Source: a bacterium BMS3Abin02
Lineage (GTDB): Bacteria > Actinomycetota > Acidimicrobiia > Spongiisociales > UBA4744
Assembly (NCBI GenBank): GCA_002897675.1
Contig: BDSU01000037.1
Location: 66,399-130,398 of the forward strand
Length of the DNA: 64,000 nt
Direction of reading: 5' to 3'
Within the stretch, counting starts at the first letter, position 1. Each line of letters starts with the position of its first letter. Of the stretch, positions 50,554 to 60,234 are shown in pieces. Under the pieces are notes generated by a model. The model had not been told where the DNA came from. It ran no database searches and saw only the letters and a program-made list of their open reading frames with translations. The position numbers were made by a program, and so were the translations under genes.

Positions 50554-51440
50554 ACGAGCATCCCACTCGATCGCCGCCGGCGATCGCGGTCCGAGTACCA
50601 GTCGGTGAACCGTGCAAGGGGAACACTCACTGCGAGAAACAGCAGCGCCGCCGCGACGAGCCCCGTATTGTTGAAGTTCAGCGCCGCATAGATCTGCGCT
50701 TCGCGCACTGCCTCCCGTGCCCCGAGGATGCTCACCAGGGCAACATCCTTCTGGAGGCTGACGAAACCGTTGAGCAGCGGCGGAATGACGTTCCGCACCG
50801 CCTGAGGCAGCACGACATACCGCATCGCCTGACCTTGGCTGAGCGCGAGCGACCTTGCCGCCGCACGCTGGCTCGGATGCACCGACTCGATGCCCGCGCG
50901 GTACACCTCCGCGGTGTACGCGCTGTAAGAGATGACGAGTGACGCAACGGCCCAGAACACCGGGCTGGACGGCACCCCGTGGAGACCGAGGGCGGGGACA
51001 CCGAAGCCGAGCAGCAGGAGGAGGAGCAACAGAGGGATGCCACGGATCAGATCGGTGTATCCGACGGCAAGAATCCGCAGGGGGAAGAACACCGGCCCTT
51101 GAAGACTTCGCGTCACCGCGATGATCAACGAGATGACGAGGATCAGGACTTCGGCGACGAGGAACATCTTCACGTCGAGCCAGAAGCCGGCGAGCACGTC
51201 CGGCCACACCTGGGCGAAATGGGCGCCCGAGAAGAACTGCTTCTGGACTTTCGGCCACGTCGGAGAGCTCAGGACCGCCCAGACGACAACCGTGAAGAAC
51301 ACGACGGTACTGGCCATGGCGATCAGCGCGGCCCGCGCTCCCTCCTGGGCACGCAGGTCACGCCACCGCCGGAGCAGGCTCCGCCTCGACGAACCGCGGG
51401 ACGTCGGTTCGACGTCCCGCGGTGGTCCGAACAGTCTCAT
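50550..51440 (-). CDS. Polar amino-acid ABC transporter permease (HisM-like)
   Basis: 296 residues. An Arg-rich cytoplasmic N-terminus precedes about five helices and the EAA loop (HPSQRAAARSLALSQGQAMRYVVLPQAVR, about 195-223), which contacts the ATPase. LLGFGVPALGLHG and SYSAYTAEVYRAGIESV match the HisM/GlnP family. A single permease gene implies a homodimer. The start ATG directly follows the stop codon of the binding-protein gene. Confidence 0.9.
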   Translation of the reverse strand: MRLFGPPRDVEPTSRGSSRRSLLRRWRDLRAQEGARAALIAMASTVVFFTVVVWAVLSSPTWPKVQKQFFSGAHFAQVWPDVLAGFWLDVKMFLVAEVLILVISLIIAVTRSLQGPVFFPLRILAVGYTDLIRGIPLLLLLLLLGFGVPALGLHGVPSSPVFWAVASLVISYSAYTAEVYRAGIESVHPSQRAAARSLALSQGQAMRYVVLPQAVRNVIPPLLNGFVSLQKDVALVSILGAREAVREAQIYAALNFNNTGLVAAALLFLAVSVPLARFTDWYSDRDRRRRSSGMLV

Positions 51441-52289
51441 CTAGGGACTGATCACAGGCGCTCCGGTGGCATCGGAAAGCCACTGCTTCTCGATCCCGGC
51501 GAGCTTCCCGTTGTCTTTGAGTCTCTGCAAGGCTTCGTTCACACAGGCTCGCAAGGGATTGTCCTTCTCGAACAGCATGCCGAACTGTTCCGGATTGTCA
51601 CCAACCGACGGGAACTGACCGACAACCGAGGACCCTTCGATCTCGACCGCGCTGATATAGAACGCCGTCGGCAGATCGACGACGATGCCATCGATCTGGC
51701 CGGCTTCCATCGCGAGTTTCGCGTCGTTGTTCGTGTCATAGACGAGCGGCTGCGTCTCAGGCTTGATGATATTTTCGATGTACTGGAGGCTCGTCGTGCC
51801 GATTTGGGCGCCGAGCTTCAGCTTCTTCACATCGGCCATCGCCTTCGCGCTCGCTGCAGGCGAGGTATCGAAGGCCACGAGCGCCTGGTTGACGTTGTAG
51901 TAGCCGTCGCTGAAGTCGACGACCTGGGCACGCTCCGGCGTGATCGAGATCTGGTTGATATCGAAGTCGAAGCTCTTCTTCCCGGGCTGGTACGAGTTGT
52001 TGAACGGAACGATCACCCAGGTGACCTCGTCAGGTGAGAATCCCAGTTCCCCGGCGACCGCGTACGCAACCGCACTCTCGAAGCCCTTGCCGTTCGAAGG
52101 ATCGTTGTCCTCGAACCACGGCGGGAATGCCGGGTCGTCCGTCCCGATCGTCAACGCGCCAGGGGTGACGAGCCGCAAGTCGCCCTTCGTGCACGACGTC
52201 CCTTCACCACCACCGGTCGCACCACTCGAACACGCGGCGACGACCATGGCGAACACGGCCACGAAAATGAGCCAGCGTCCCTTCTTCAT
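51441..52289 (-). CDS. Polar amino-acid ABC substrate-binding lipoprotein
   Basis: 282 residues. Signal peptide and lipobox VVAAC (Cys20) are followed by a Gly/Ser linker and a periplasmic-binding type 2 fold: LTIGTDDPAFPPWFE, DFDINQISITPERAQVVDFSDGYY and QIDGIVVDLPTAFYI. Binds an amino acid outside the membrane and delivers it to the permease; the exact ligand is unknown. The ATG follows GGAGGAAGG. The first gene of the operon. Confidence 0.9.
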   Translation of the reverse strand: MKKGRWLIFVAVFAMVVAACSSGATGGGEGTSCTKGDLRLVTPGALTIGTDDPAFPPWFEDNDPSNGKGFESAVAYAVAGELGFSPDEVTWVIVPFNNSYQPGKKSFDFDINQISITPERAQVVDFSDGYYNVNQALVAFDTSPAASAKAMADVKKLKLGAQIGTTSLQYIENIIKPETQPLVYDTNNDAKLAMEAGQIDGIVVDLPTAFYISAVEIEGSSVVGQFPSVGDNPEQFGMLFEKDNPLRACVNEALQRLKDNGKLAGIEKQWLSDATGAPVISP

Positions 52290-52413
52290 CCTTCCTCCTC
52301 CGTCCGACTCCAAGAGCCTAGTGCCGCCCCCGCTCCCGTTTCGACGGAGCCGGCAGCGGCATCGACGAGGACGCCGGACACGACCCTCAGGACCTGGAAT
52401 ACGAGACCGGCGT

Positions 52414-53868
52414 TCAGGACCCCAGTCGCGCCGCGACATCGCGGAGACGGTGAAGGGTCGCTTCTTTGCCGAGGATTTCGAGGGACTCGAACAGTGGAGG
52501 GCTCACCGACGATCCGGTCACGGCAACGCGAACCGGCTGAAGACCCCGGCGTGCACCGATCTCCAGATCTTCCAGCATCGCGCGAAGCGCCGACTCGATC
52601 GTCTCGTGATCCCACTCGGCGAGCCCTTCGAGACGTTCGATCACAGCCGCCAGCACCGCCGGTGCCGTCTCGTGGCCGAGCACCTTTCGCCAGGACTTCT
52701 CGTCGTAGTCCAGTCGATCGGTGAAGATGAACGCGACCATCGGTCCGACTTCGGTCAGGTTCTTCACACGCTCCTGGATCAGCGGTGAGACCTTGCGAAA
52801 CTGTTCGCGCTCGTGATCGGTGAGCGCCCGCCCGATCGACGCTTCCACGAACGGGGCCGCCCTCGACACGAAACCGTCGACGTCGAGATCCCGAAGGTAC
52901 ACGCCGTTCATCCACTCCAGCTTTGCCGGATCGAAGACGGCCGGATTCTTCGAAACGTCGGCGAGACTGAACCGCTCGATGGCCTGCTCTTTGGTGAACA
53001 CCGTGACGTCCGGTTCGTAGGACCAGCCGAGCAATGCGAGGTAGTTGAACATCGCCTCCGGAAGGACCCCCCGTTCCCTGTATGCCTGCACGGAGACGTC
53101 ACCGTGACGCTTGGACAGCTTCTTGCCGTCCGGACCGAACAGCAGCGGCAGATGGGCGTATGTCGCAACGGGTGCGCCCATCGCTCTCGTGATGAGGATG
53201 TGCTTCGGAGTGGAGGAGAGCAGGTCCTCACCCCGCACGACATGGGTGATCCCGTAGTCGACGTCGTCGACCGTCGATGCCAGGTGGTAGGTGGGTGAGC
53301 CATTTGACCGCAGCAGGATGAAATCGTCCACGTCCGCATGATCGAATCGCATGTCGCCCCGCACGAGATCCTGGAACCGGGTCTCACCGGGACGCGGGAC
53401 GGTCAGCCGCAATGCTGCAGGCTCTCCGGAGTCCTTGCGCTGCGCGGCTTCCTCGGGGTCGACCAGCCGGCACAGGCCGTCGTAGCCCGAGAACCCGCCT
53501 CCTGCTCTGGCCTTTTCTCTGCGCTCCGCCAACTCGTCGGGAGTGCAGAAACACCAGTACGCCTTCCCCTCGTCCAACAAGGCACCGGCGACCTCCGTGT
53601 AGCGGTCGAGCCGGTCGGATTGTCGATAGGAACCGTGCGGGCCCCCGACGCCAACGCCTTCGTCCCAGTCCAATCCGAGCCACCGCAAGCTCTCTTGCGC
53701 GTCGTCTTCGTACTCGGGGCGGGATCGGACCGTGTCGGTGTCGTCGATCCGAACGATGAACACGCCACCCTCATGCCGTGCAAACAGCCAGTTGAACAGC
53801 GCCGATCGGAGATTGCCGATGTGCAGGAGCCCCGTCGGTGACGGGGCGATGCGGACACGAACGCTCAC
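52414..53868 (-). CDS. gltX: Glutamyl-tRNA synthetase
   Basis: 484-residue class I synthetase. RIAPSPTGLLHIGNLRSALFN contains the HIGH-type motif (HIGN, 16-19) and GKKLSKRHG the KMSKS-type motif. The C-terminal helical anticodon-binding part is complete. It charges tRNA-Glu; whether it also misacylates tRNA-Gln cannot be told, as no gat genes are in the window. The GTG start overlaps the upstream TGA (GTGA). Two tRNA-Glu genes lie elsewhere in the window. Confidence 0.95.
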   Translation of the reverse strand: MSVRVRIAPSPTGLLHIGNLRSALFNWLFARHEGGVFIVRIDDTDTVRSRPEYEDDAQESLRWLGLDWDEGVGVGGPHGSYRQSDRLDRYTEVAGALLDEGKAYWCFCTPDELAERREKARAGGGFSGYDGLCRLVDPEEAAQRKDSGEPAALRLTVPRPGETRFQDLVRGDMRFDHADVDDFILLRSNGSPTYHLASTVDDVDYGITHVVRGEDLLSSTPKHILITRAMGAPVATYAHLPLLFGPDGKKLSKRHGDVSVQAYRERGVLPEAMFNYLALLGWSYEPDVTVFTKEQAIERFSLADVSKNPAVFDPAKLEWMNGVYLRDLDVDGFVSRAAPFVEASIGRALTDHEREQFRKVSPLIQERVKNLTEVGPMVAFIFTDRLDYDEKSWRKVLGHETAPAVLAAVIERLEGLAEWDHETIESALRAMLEDLEIGARRGLQPVRVAVTGSSVSPPLFESLEILGKEATLHRLRDVAARLGS

Positions 53869-54626
53869 GAGGCCGCGACCTGGTTGGACAAGATGCCGAT
53901 GCGCTCGACCTCGACGTCCACTCTGTCACCCGGAAGCATCGGCCCTACCCCGGACGGGGTGCCGGTGAGGATGACGTCCCCCGGTAGCAGCGTCATCACC
54001 TCGGAGATGAACTCGATCAGTTCTCCGACGCCGAACACCATGTCGGCGGTCGACCCGGATTGCCTCGTCTCTCCGTTGACCCGCGCCGACACCGCGAGTC
54101 CCTCTCGAGGGTCCAACTCCGTCTCGATCGCCGGACCGAGCGGGCAGAACGTATCGAATCCTTTGCCCCGCGTCCACTGCCCGTCGCGAAGCTGCAAGTC
54201 GCGAGCCGTGACGTCGTTGGCGGCGGTGTAGCCGAAGATCACCGACTCGGCATCTTCCGCCTTCACATGATGTGCGACGCTGCCGATCACCACCGCCAGT
54301 TCCGCCTCGTGATGCACGTTCTTCGAGATCCGCGGATACATGATCGGCGCACCGGGGCCGATCACCGCCGTGGCAGGCTTCAGGAAGATGAGCGGCTCGG
54401 AGGGAACGTCGAAATCCATCTCGTCTGCGTGCGCAACGTAGTTCTTGCCGACACAGACCACCTTCGTCGGAAAGACGGGGGCCAGCAGCCTCGCCTCCGC
54501 ATAAGGGACGATGACATCGGTCTGTTGCCAGGCCACGAACGGGCTGCCTTCAAAGACGCGAATGCCTTCTCGTTCGGGGACGCCGTAGGCGATCTGCTCG
54601 CCGGTCCGGAGCCGCACCACCTTCAT
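53865..54626 (-). CDS. Fumarylacetoacetate hydrolase-family protein
   Basis: 253 residues. PTKVVCVGKNYVAHADEM begins the FAH domain, and the metal ligands are the Glu pair in HHEAELAVVIG plus GYTAANDVTARDLQ. It has one domain, like HpcE/YcgM relatives that hydrolyse or decarboxylate beta-diketo acids such as acylpyruvates. Start ATG 54626. It overlaps gltX by four bases, so the two are cotranscribed. Confidence 0.88.
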   Translation of the reverse strand: MKVVRLRTGEQIAYGVPEREGIRVFEGSPFVAWQQTDVIVPYAEARLLAPVFPTKVVCVGKNYVAHADEMDFDVPSEPLIFLKPATAVIGPGAPIMYPRISKNVHHEAELAVVIGSVAHHVKAEDAESVIFGYTAANDVTARDLQLRDGQWTRGKGFDTFCPLGPAIETELDPREGLAVSARVNGETRQSGSTADMVFGVGELIEFISEVMTLLPGDVILTGTPSGVGPMLPGDRVDVEVERIGILSNQVAAS

Positions 54627-54669
54627 CGGCGCGACCGCTCGATGTCGCGCACGTCCGCACGACCTTGCA

Positions 54670-55161
54670 TCACGCGGCCAGCATGTCGAGAAGCTCCGCC
54701 GGTTTCGCGGCGAGCTCGTCCATCGACACGGCCTGCAGGAAGGACCGGCCCTTGTCCCGTTCGTGGGCTGCATGGTCGATCGCGGCGCGCCTGGCATCTG
54801 CGAGCGTAGCGACGACATCCTCTGGGAGAGGTTCCGGACGCAACCCAAGCAGGATCAACGCAACTTCGACGTCTTCGGATGTCGGCCCCCGGCCGACCGA
54901 CGCCGCCCTGGCAGCAGCGGTCGTGGCAACGATCCGTTCGAGGACATCCGGGCGATCGCCTCGATCGAACTCGGCATCCTGGACGAGATGCAGAGCCCAG
55001 CCGGCATCCGGGCCGGGACGGCCGAACGACCCTCCCCACTTCGCCTGTTCGGGTGTGGTGATCTCTCCGGGACGACGCTGCGTCCACGTCGCCGCCGCCG
55101 GCGCCGGCGCAGGACGGGGAAGGTCGGCACGATCCAGCTCGATGTTGGGTTGTTGGGCCAC
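54670..55161 (-). CDS. Hypothetical protein
   Basis: 163 residues, soluble. A Pro/Ala-rich N-terminus (1-35) precedes helical segments (DRPDVLERIVATTAAARAASVG; EDVEVALILLGL; EDVVATLADARRAAIDHAAHERDKG). The GTG start is set by AGGAGGCG upstream. It lies between the FAH gene and ilvE on the same strand, 11 bases after ilvE's stop codon. No family recognised. Confidence 0.7.
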   Translation of the reverse strand: MAQQPNIELDRADLPRPAPAPAAATWTQRRPGEITTPEQAKWGGSFGRPGPDAGWALHLVQDAEFDRGDRPDVLERIVATTAAARAASVGRGPTSEDVEVALILLGLRPEPLPEDVVATLADARRAAIDHAAHERDKGRSFLQAVSMDELAAKPAELLDMLAA

Positions 55162-55172
55162 CGATCCGCCTC

Positions 55173-56087
55173 CTACACGAAGTCCAGCCAGTGCCGGTAC
55201 CGATCGAGCTCGCCGGTAACGGTGCCTTTGAACAACTCCTGTGCCCGCTTCGAGACCGGACCCCGCTCACCGGCGCCCACCGACCGGCCATCGAGCTCGC
55301 GAATCGGCGTCACTTCCGCCGCGGTTCCGGTGAAGAACAGCTCATCTGCGTTGTAGAGGTCACTTCTGGTGACCTCCATCTCGGCGACGTCGTAGCCGTC
55401 GTCGCGCAGGAGCTGCATCACCGTCGCGCGTGTGATCCCGTCGAGGATCCCGGCGGAGACCGGTGGCGTCTTCACTTCCCCGCGGCGCACCAGGAAGAGG
55501 TTCTCTCCGGAGCCCTCCGCCACGAAACCGCGAATGTTGAGCAGGATGGCTTCGTCGTACCCGTCTCGAATCGCCTCGCGTTTCGCGAGCACGCTGTTGA
55601 CGTAGCCTCCAGTCCCTTTCGCGTTCGGAACGAACGCCTGGTGGTCGAGCCGCCGCCACGACGACACCCGCACCCGGATGCCCCGCCGCAGTCCCTCCTC
55701 CCCGAGGTACGCGCCCCAGCGCCATGCGGCAATCGCGGTGCGGGTCGGGATGCCGGTCGGGTTCAGACCGAGCGACCCCGTCCCGAGATAAACGAGCGGA
55801 CGGATGTAGGCGGATTCGAGTTCGTTCTCTCTGACCACCAACCGTGCGGCTTCCATGAGCTGGTCGACCGTCCACTCCAACTCGAGGCCGTACGCCCGTG
55901 CCGAGCTGTGCAGACGCTCCATGTGCTCCCTGTGACGGAACACGGCAGTGCCGTCGGAGGTCTCGTAGGCGCGAATGCCCTCGAAAACCCCGGTGCCGTA
56001 GTGCAGTGCATGAGCGAGAACATGGACGGTGGCCTTCTCCCACGGGACAAGCTCGCCGTCCATCCAGACAAACCGTGACGTATCCAT
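55173..56087 (-). CDS. ilvE: Branched-chain amino acid aminotransferase
   Basis: 304-residue fold-type IV PLP enzyme. The N-terminus has ALHYGTGVFEGIRAY (28-42), the PLP lysine is Lys157 in NAKGTGGYVNS, and GENLFLVRRGEV, LDGITRATVMQLL and DELFFTGTAAEVTPI match the IlvE signature. It makes or degrades valine, leucine and isoleucine using 2-oxoglutarate/glutamate. ATG 56087 start. The S9 peptidase gene precedes it on the same strand. Confidence 0.92.
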   Translation of the reverse strand: MDTSRFVWMDGELVPWEKATVHVLAHALHYGTGVFEGIRAYETSDGTAVFRHREHMERLHSSARAYGLELEWTVDQLMEAARLVVRENELESAYIRPLVYLGTGSLGLNPTGIPTRTAIAAWRWGAYLGEEGLRRGIRVRVSSWRRLDHQAFVPNAKGTGGYVNSVLAKREAIRDGYDEAILLNIRGFVAEGSGENLFLVRRGEVKTPPVSAGILDGITRATVMQLLRDDGYDVAEMEVTRSDLYNADELFFTGTAAEVTPIRELDGRSVGAGERGPVSKRAQELFKGTVTGELDRYRHWLDFV

Positions 56088-56091
56088 GTCC

Positions 56092-58026
56092 CTAGTTTTG
56101 CAGGTCGCGAGCCGTCAGGTGTCGGTCATGCCATTCGATGATGGATTGAAAGCGCTCACACCGGTGCCTGGGCTTGCCCGATCGTGACAGCTCGTGTCCT
56201 TCACCCGGGAAGCGCAGGAACTCGGTGTCGACGCCCTGCCTGAGCAGGATCGTGAACAGCTGCTCCCCCTGCTCGATGGGACAGCGGTAGTCGTGCTCGG
56301 ATTGCAGCACCAGCGTCGGCGTCGTGATCCGATCCGCCGACGCCAGCGGACTCGCCTGCCACAGGCGGTCGGCCCCGGCAGGAGGCTCTGCATCCAGATA
56401 GAAGCGGCCGAACGTCGCCCCGATGTCGGAACTGCCTGCAAAAGAGACCCACGACAACAGCCCTCGCTCGACCACCGCCGAGCGATACCGACGGTCGCGA
56501 CCGATCAGCCAGGCGGTGAGAAAGCCCCCGTAGGAACCACCCATCACACCGATCCGCTCGGCATCGAGACGCTCATATCGGTCCAGGGCGGCTTCCAGGA
56601 CGGCCGTCACGTCCCTCGAGTCGACGACGCCCCATCCATCGTTGGTCACCGCGCGCACGAACTCGACACCGCGCCCCGACGAGCCCCTCGGGTTGCACGC
56701 AACGACGCCATACCCTGCACCCACATACATCTGGAACTCGTCGAAGAAGGTGAAGCCGTACTGCGTCGCCGGACCGCCGTGGATGTTCAACAGCACCGGC
56801 ACCGGGTCGCGGCCTTCGGGAAGGTACACCCAGGAGTCGATCTCGACAGCGTCGGAGACGACGGTGAAGTGCTCCGGAGCGATCAGGTCCGCATCGGCCC
56901 TGAAATCACCGTTGATCGTGGTGAGGACACGTTCGGAACCGCCATCCCAAATGTGCAGCTCCCCCGGATCGACCGGATCGGTCGCCACGAACGCGAACCG
57001 CGACCCGTCGCCCAGCACGCTGACCCCGGTGATCACCCGATCCCCGCCCAGGATCGGATCGACCGTGCCATTCGGATCGACACGCACGACCCGGACCCTG
57101 CCCGCGTCCTCGACACACGTGAGGAAGTCGCTCCCCACCCATTGGGGGCCCGCAGGGCTGATGGCGGGCGCGTACGGGAATGTGCTGCGGTCGAGGTGAC
57201 CCGTCAGATCGGTGAGGGTCCCATCGTTTTCGCGCCGCCACACGGAAGCGATCGAAGGATGCGACCACGGGTCCGGCTGACCGACGACATGCAGAACCCC
57301 GTCGGGTCGATACGTCACGTGGGACCAGAATCCTCGCTCGACGAGAGCCTCGATGTCGCCTGTGGTCAGGTCGGCCTCGAACACTTCCACACCCGGTTCG
57401 AAGCCGCGTCGCTCGTGTCGCGCACTGAGGAAACCGATGGCCTTCCCGTCGGGCCGCCAGCACAGCGCCTGCTCGTCGAAGTCGCCTTCCGTCAGCAGCT
57501 TCGGCGCTTCCTCCCCGTCGGGGCCGATCAAGAAGAGGTGGCGCCGTCGATCATGCGTCCAACCCTTGTTGTCGAAGCGGTACGGGATCCGGTCGATCTT
57601 CCTCGGGCGGCGCTTGCGTTCCTCTTCGTCCAGGTCCGCCCACTCTTCGGTCCACACCGGGGCGATCGCTGCGATGCTGCGCCCATCGGGCGACCATCGG
57701 ATCTCCTCGACACCGAGCGGCATATCGGTGACCTCTCTGGCCTCGCCGCCGGCGGCGTCGATGATCGCGACCTGTGGCTTGTCGTCCTCGTCCGGTCCTT
57801 TCCGGAGGAAGGCGAGCCGGGTGCCGTCCGGCGACCATCGGGGCGAGGAGTCACCCGGGCCGCGGGTGAAAGGTCGTGCCTCCTCGCCGTCCCATAGCCA
57901 GATCCTGCGATCGTACCGGTCCTCGTCGAGATCGAGGCGAGAAACACAGAAAGCAACCTTGACCCCGCCGGGGTGCAGGCGCGGGTCGGTCATGGAGGAG
58001 AAACGGGAAAGGTCATCGAGCTTCAT
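56092..58026 (-). CDS. S9-family prolyl oligopeptidase-like peptidase
   Basis: 644 residues. The N-terminal half (about 1-390) is a beta-propeller with repeated SPDGTRLAFL-type strands. The C-terminal alpha/beta-hydrolase domain holds the catalytic Ser in GGSYGGFLTAW, the Asp in the VLQSEHDYRCP segment and the His in GEGHELSRSG. It resembles acylaminoacyl-peptidases/DPP IV-like enzymes that cleave short peptides. It has no signal peptide, so it is cytoplasmic. Start ATG 58026. Confidence 0.9.
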   Translation of the reverse strand: MKLDDLSRFSSMTDPRLHPGGVKVAFCVSRLDLDEDRYDRRIWLWDGEEARPFTRGPGDSSPRWSPDGTRLAFLRKGPDEDDKPQVAIIDAAGGEAREVTDMPLGVEEIRWSPDGRSIAAIAPVWTEEWADLDEEERKRRPRKIDRIPYRFDNKGWTHDRRRHLFLIGPDGEEAPKLLTEGDFDEQALCWRPDGKAIGFLSARHERRGFEPGVEVFEADLTTGDIEALVERGFWSHVTYRPDGVLHVVGQPDPWSHPSIASVWRRENDGTLTDLTGHLDRSTFPYAPAISPAGPQWVGSDFLTCVEDAGRVRVVRVDPNGTVDPILGGDRVITGVSVLGDGSRFAFVATDPVDPGELHIWDGGSERVLTTINGDFRADADLIAPEHFTVVSDAVEIDSWVYLPEGRDPVPVLLNIHGGPATQYGFTFFDEFQMYVGAGYGVVACNPRGSSGRGVEFVRAVTNDGWGVVDSRDVTAVLEAALDRYERLDAERIGVMGGSYGGFLTAWLIGRDRRYRSAVVERGLLSWVSFAGSSDIGATFGRFYLDAEPPAGADRLWQASPLASADRITTPTLVLQSEHDYRCPIEQGEQLFTILLRQGVDTEFLRFPGEGHELSRSGKPRHRCERFQSIIEWHDRHLTARDLQN

Positions 58027-58095
58027 GAACGTCCTTCGTCGGATGAGTCGAATGTAGCTCGTCGCCGGTCAGACGCCCCGGGCTACGCTGACGAA

Positions 58096-58542
58096 ATGCA
58101 TCGACTGGTCGCATCCTGGTTCGGTTCCGGGCTCTTGCTCAGACGTCTCCGCGGTTCCGATGCAGGTTCGGGAACGGTCGCGTCGGCGGTGACACTCGTC
58201 GTTGCCCTCCTCCTGCATCCATTCGGATGGGGCGTGCAACTCGCAGCGGCGCTGACCGTCACCGCGCTCGCCTTGTGGTCCGCCGGGCCGTTCGCCGAAG
58301 GAGATCCTGGATGGGTCGTCGTCGACGAGGCAGCCGGCATGCTGTGGGCGACGATCGGCCTCGGTGGATGGGCGGCCGTCGTCGCGTTCGTCGTGTTCCG
58401 CATCGCCGACATCACCAAGCGCTTCCCCGGCGTGTCCGAAGCGGAACGCCTGCACGGCGCGCTGGGAGTCACCGCGGACGACGTCGTCGCCGGCCTCTAC
58501 GGGCTGGCGGCCGGATGGGTGTTTTTCATCCTTCTGGCGTAA
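58096..58542 (+). CDS. pgpA: Phosphatidylglycerophosphatase A-like protein
   Basis: 148 residues, with membrane helices. GSGTVASAVTLVVALLL and DPGWVVVDEAAGMLWATIGL (about 73-92) followed by RIADITKRFPG and TADDVVAGLYG are the PgpA pattern: the DPxxVVxDE motif and the DDxxAG motif with two Asp that bind Mg2+. It dephosphorylates phosphatidylglycerophosphate to phosphatidylglycerol in the inner membrane. The KPxP part reads KRFP, a small deviation. Divergent from the peptidase gene. Confidence 0.82.
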   Translation: MHRLVASWFGSGLLLRRLRGSDAGSGTVASAVTLVVALLLHPFGWGVQLAAALTVTALALWSAGPFAEGDPGWVVVDEAAGMLWATIGLGGWAAVVAFVVFRIADITKRFPGVSEAERLHGALGVTADDVVAGLYGLAAGWVFFILLA

Positions 58543-58561
58543 CGATGCGACAGCTCCACGT

Positions 58562-60151
58562 TCAGTGCAGGTCCAGTTCGACTTCGACCGCCTCGCCGAC
58601 ACCCTCCATGGCCCGCAATCCGTCCAGCTCCGCATCCGACATGCTGCGGTCGACACTCAGCGCCATCAACGCGATCCCCGGATGGTCCTGCGATCGTCCC
58701 AAGACCATGTCTGCGATGTTGATGTCGAGTTCTCCGAGGAGGGTGCCGACCCTGCCGATCATTCCAGGGATGTCCTCGTTGCGAATGATCAGCAGGTGAT
58801 TTGCCAGCGGAAGCTCGAGGGCGAACCCGAGTATCCCGGCGATCAGCGGACCACGACCGACCGTCCCGGCGACGGAGATCGTGCGACCGGCCACCACCCC
58901 CGATACGCGAAACACCGACTGATACCCGCGGGCCTCATCGGAAGATTCCTCCTCCACGCTGACACCCCGATCGGCCGCCATCGCCGGGGCGTTGACATAG
59001 GAGACCGGTGCGTCGCTGCTCCCGGCGAGTACTCCTTTGAGCACTCCGAGGCGCAGGGGTCGAATCGCGTATTCGCCGAGGCGCCCTTCGGCACGGATCG
59101 TGAGGACGCGCGGGAGGCCACCGGCGAGCGCCACGAACACCTTGCCGAGATGCTCGGCCACCGCCAGGAAACGCCGCACCTCGTCGGAGATGTCCTGGCC
59201 GAGATCGACGTTGACCGCCGAGAGCACCAGTTCACCGTTGAGCGCAGCCACGACGGCTTCCGCGACGTCGGTGGCCGCACGATCCTGGGCTTCACGCGTC
59301 GAAGCTCCGAGATGCGGCGTGAGCACCACCTGAGGCAACTCGAACAGAGGACTGTCGCGGAGCGGTTCCGACGAGTACACGTCGAGGGCGGCGCCGGCCA
59401 CCTTGCCCGATCTCACCGCGTCCGCCAGCGCCTCCTCGTCGACGATTCCCCCTCGAGACGTGTTGACGATCCGCACACCGTCCTGCATAAGAGCGAAGAG
59501 GTCGGCGCCGATCAGTCCCTCCGTCTCTCTCGTCCGGGGGAGATGCACCGTGATGAAGTCGGCTTCCGCGCACAGCCCCGCCAGATCGGCACAGAGCTCG
59601 ACCCCCACGCGGGATGCTCTGGCGGGCAGAACATACGGGTCATATCCAATGAGCCGCATCCCGAACGCCGCCGCCCTCTTGGCGACCAGCGTTCCGATGT
59701 TGCCCAGTCCGATGATGCCGAGCGTCTTGCCGTGCACTTCGACGCCGCGAAATCGCTTACGGTCCCATGATCCGTTCCGCAGCGCAGCGTCCGCCTGGGC
59801 GATGTTGCGCGCCTGGGCCAGCAGGAGTGCCATCGTGTGCTCGGCAGCCGATACGGTGTTCGCCTGCGGTGCGTTGACGACGAGAACACCCGCCCGGGTT
59901 GCGGCTTCCAGATCGATATTGTCCACGCCGATCCCCGCACGGCCGATCACCCTCAGCTTCGGAGACGCGCCGATCATCCGCGCATCGACCTGGGTGGCTG
60001 AGCGAACAACGAGCGCGTCTGCCTCCCGGAGACGTCGTGTGAGCTCCTCGTGGTCCGCCTCGGTGGCCAGGTCCACCTGCGCGTAGGCGGCCAGCAGCTC
60101 CAACCCTGCATCCGCTATGGACTCTGCAACAACGATTTTCACAGCCGACAT
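58562..60151 (-). CDS. serA: D-3-phosphoglycerate dehydrogenase
   Basis: 529 residues, the long form. The N-terminal domain is followed by the NAD fold (GIIGLGNIGTLVAKRA) and catalytic residues in GRAGIGVDNID, NTSRGGIVDE and TPHLGAST (His near 280). The ASB domain lies at about 315-440, and the ACT domain (about 455-529) starts around NHLLIIRNEDIPGMIGRVG. First step of serine synthesis, partner of SerC at 11383, with ACT feedback by serine expected. ATG 60151; divergent from the USP gene. Confidence 0.95.
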   Translation of the reverse strand: MSAVKIVVAESIADAGLELLAAYAQVDLATEADHEELTRRLREADALVVRSATQVDARMIGASPKLRVIGRAGIGVDNIDLEAATRAGVLVVNAPQANTVSAAEHTMALLLAQARNIAQADAALRNGSWDRKRFRGVEVHGKTLGIIGLGNIGTLVAKRAAAFGMRLIGYDPYVLPARASRVGVELCADLAGLCAEADFITVHLPRTRETEGLIGADLFALMQDGVRIVNTSRGGIVDEEALADAVRSGKVAGAALDVYSSEPLRDSPLFELPQVVLTPHLGASTREAQDRAATDVAEAVVAALNGELVLSAVNVDLGQDISDEVRRFLAVAEHLGKVFVALAGGLPRVLTIRAEGRLGEYAIRPLRLGVLKGVLAGSSDAPVSYVNAPAMAADRGVSVEEESSDEARGYQSVFRVSGVVAGRTISVAGTVGRGPLIAGILGFALELPLANHLLIIRNEDIPGMIGRVGTLLGELDINIADMVLGRSQDHPGIALMALSVDRSMSDAELDGLRAMEGVGEAVEVELDLH

Positions 60152-60234
60152 TGTTGTCGTTCGAAGGCACAAAACCAACATCGTGGCCGGCGATGCCATA
60201 GAGTTGGGGGGGAAAACTCACAAGGAAGTGACAT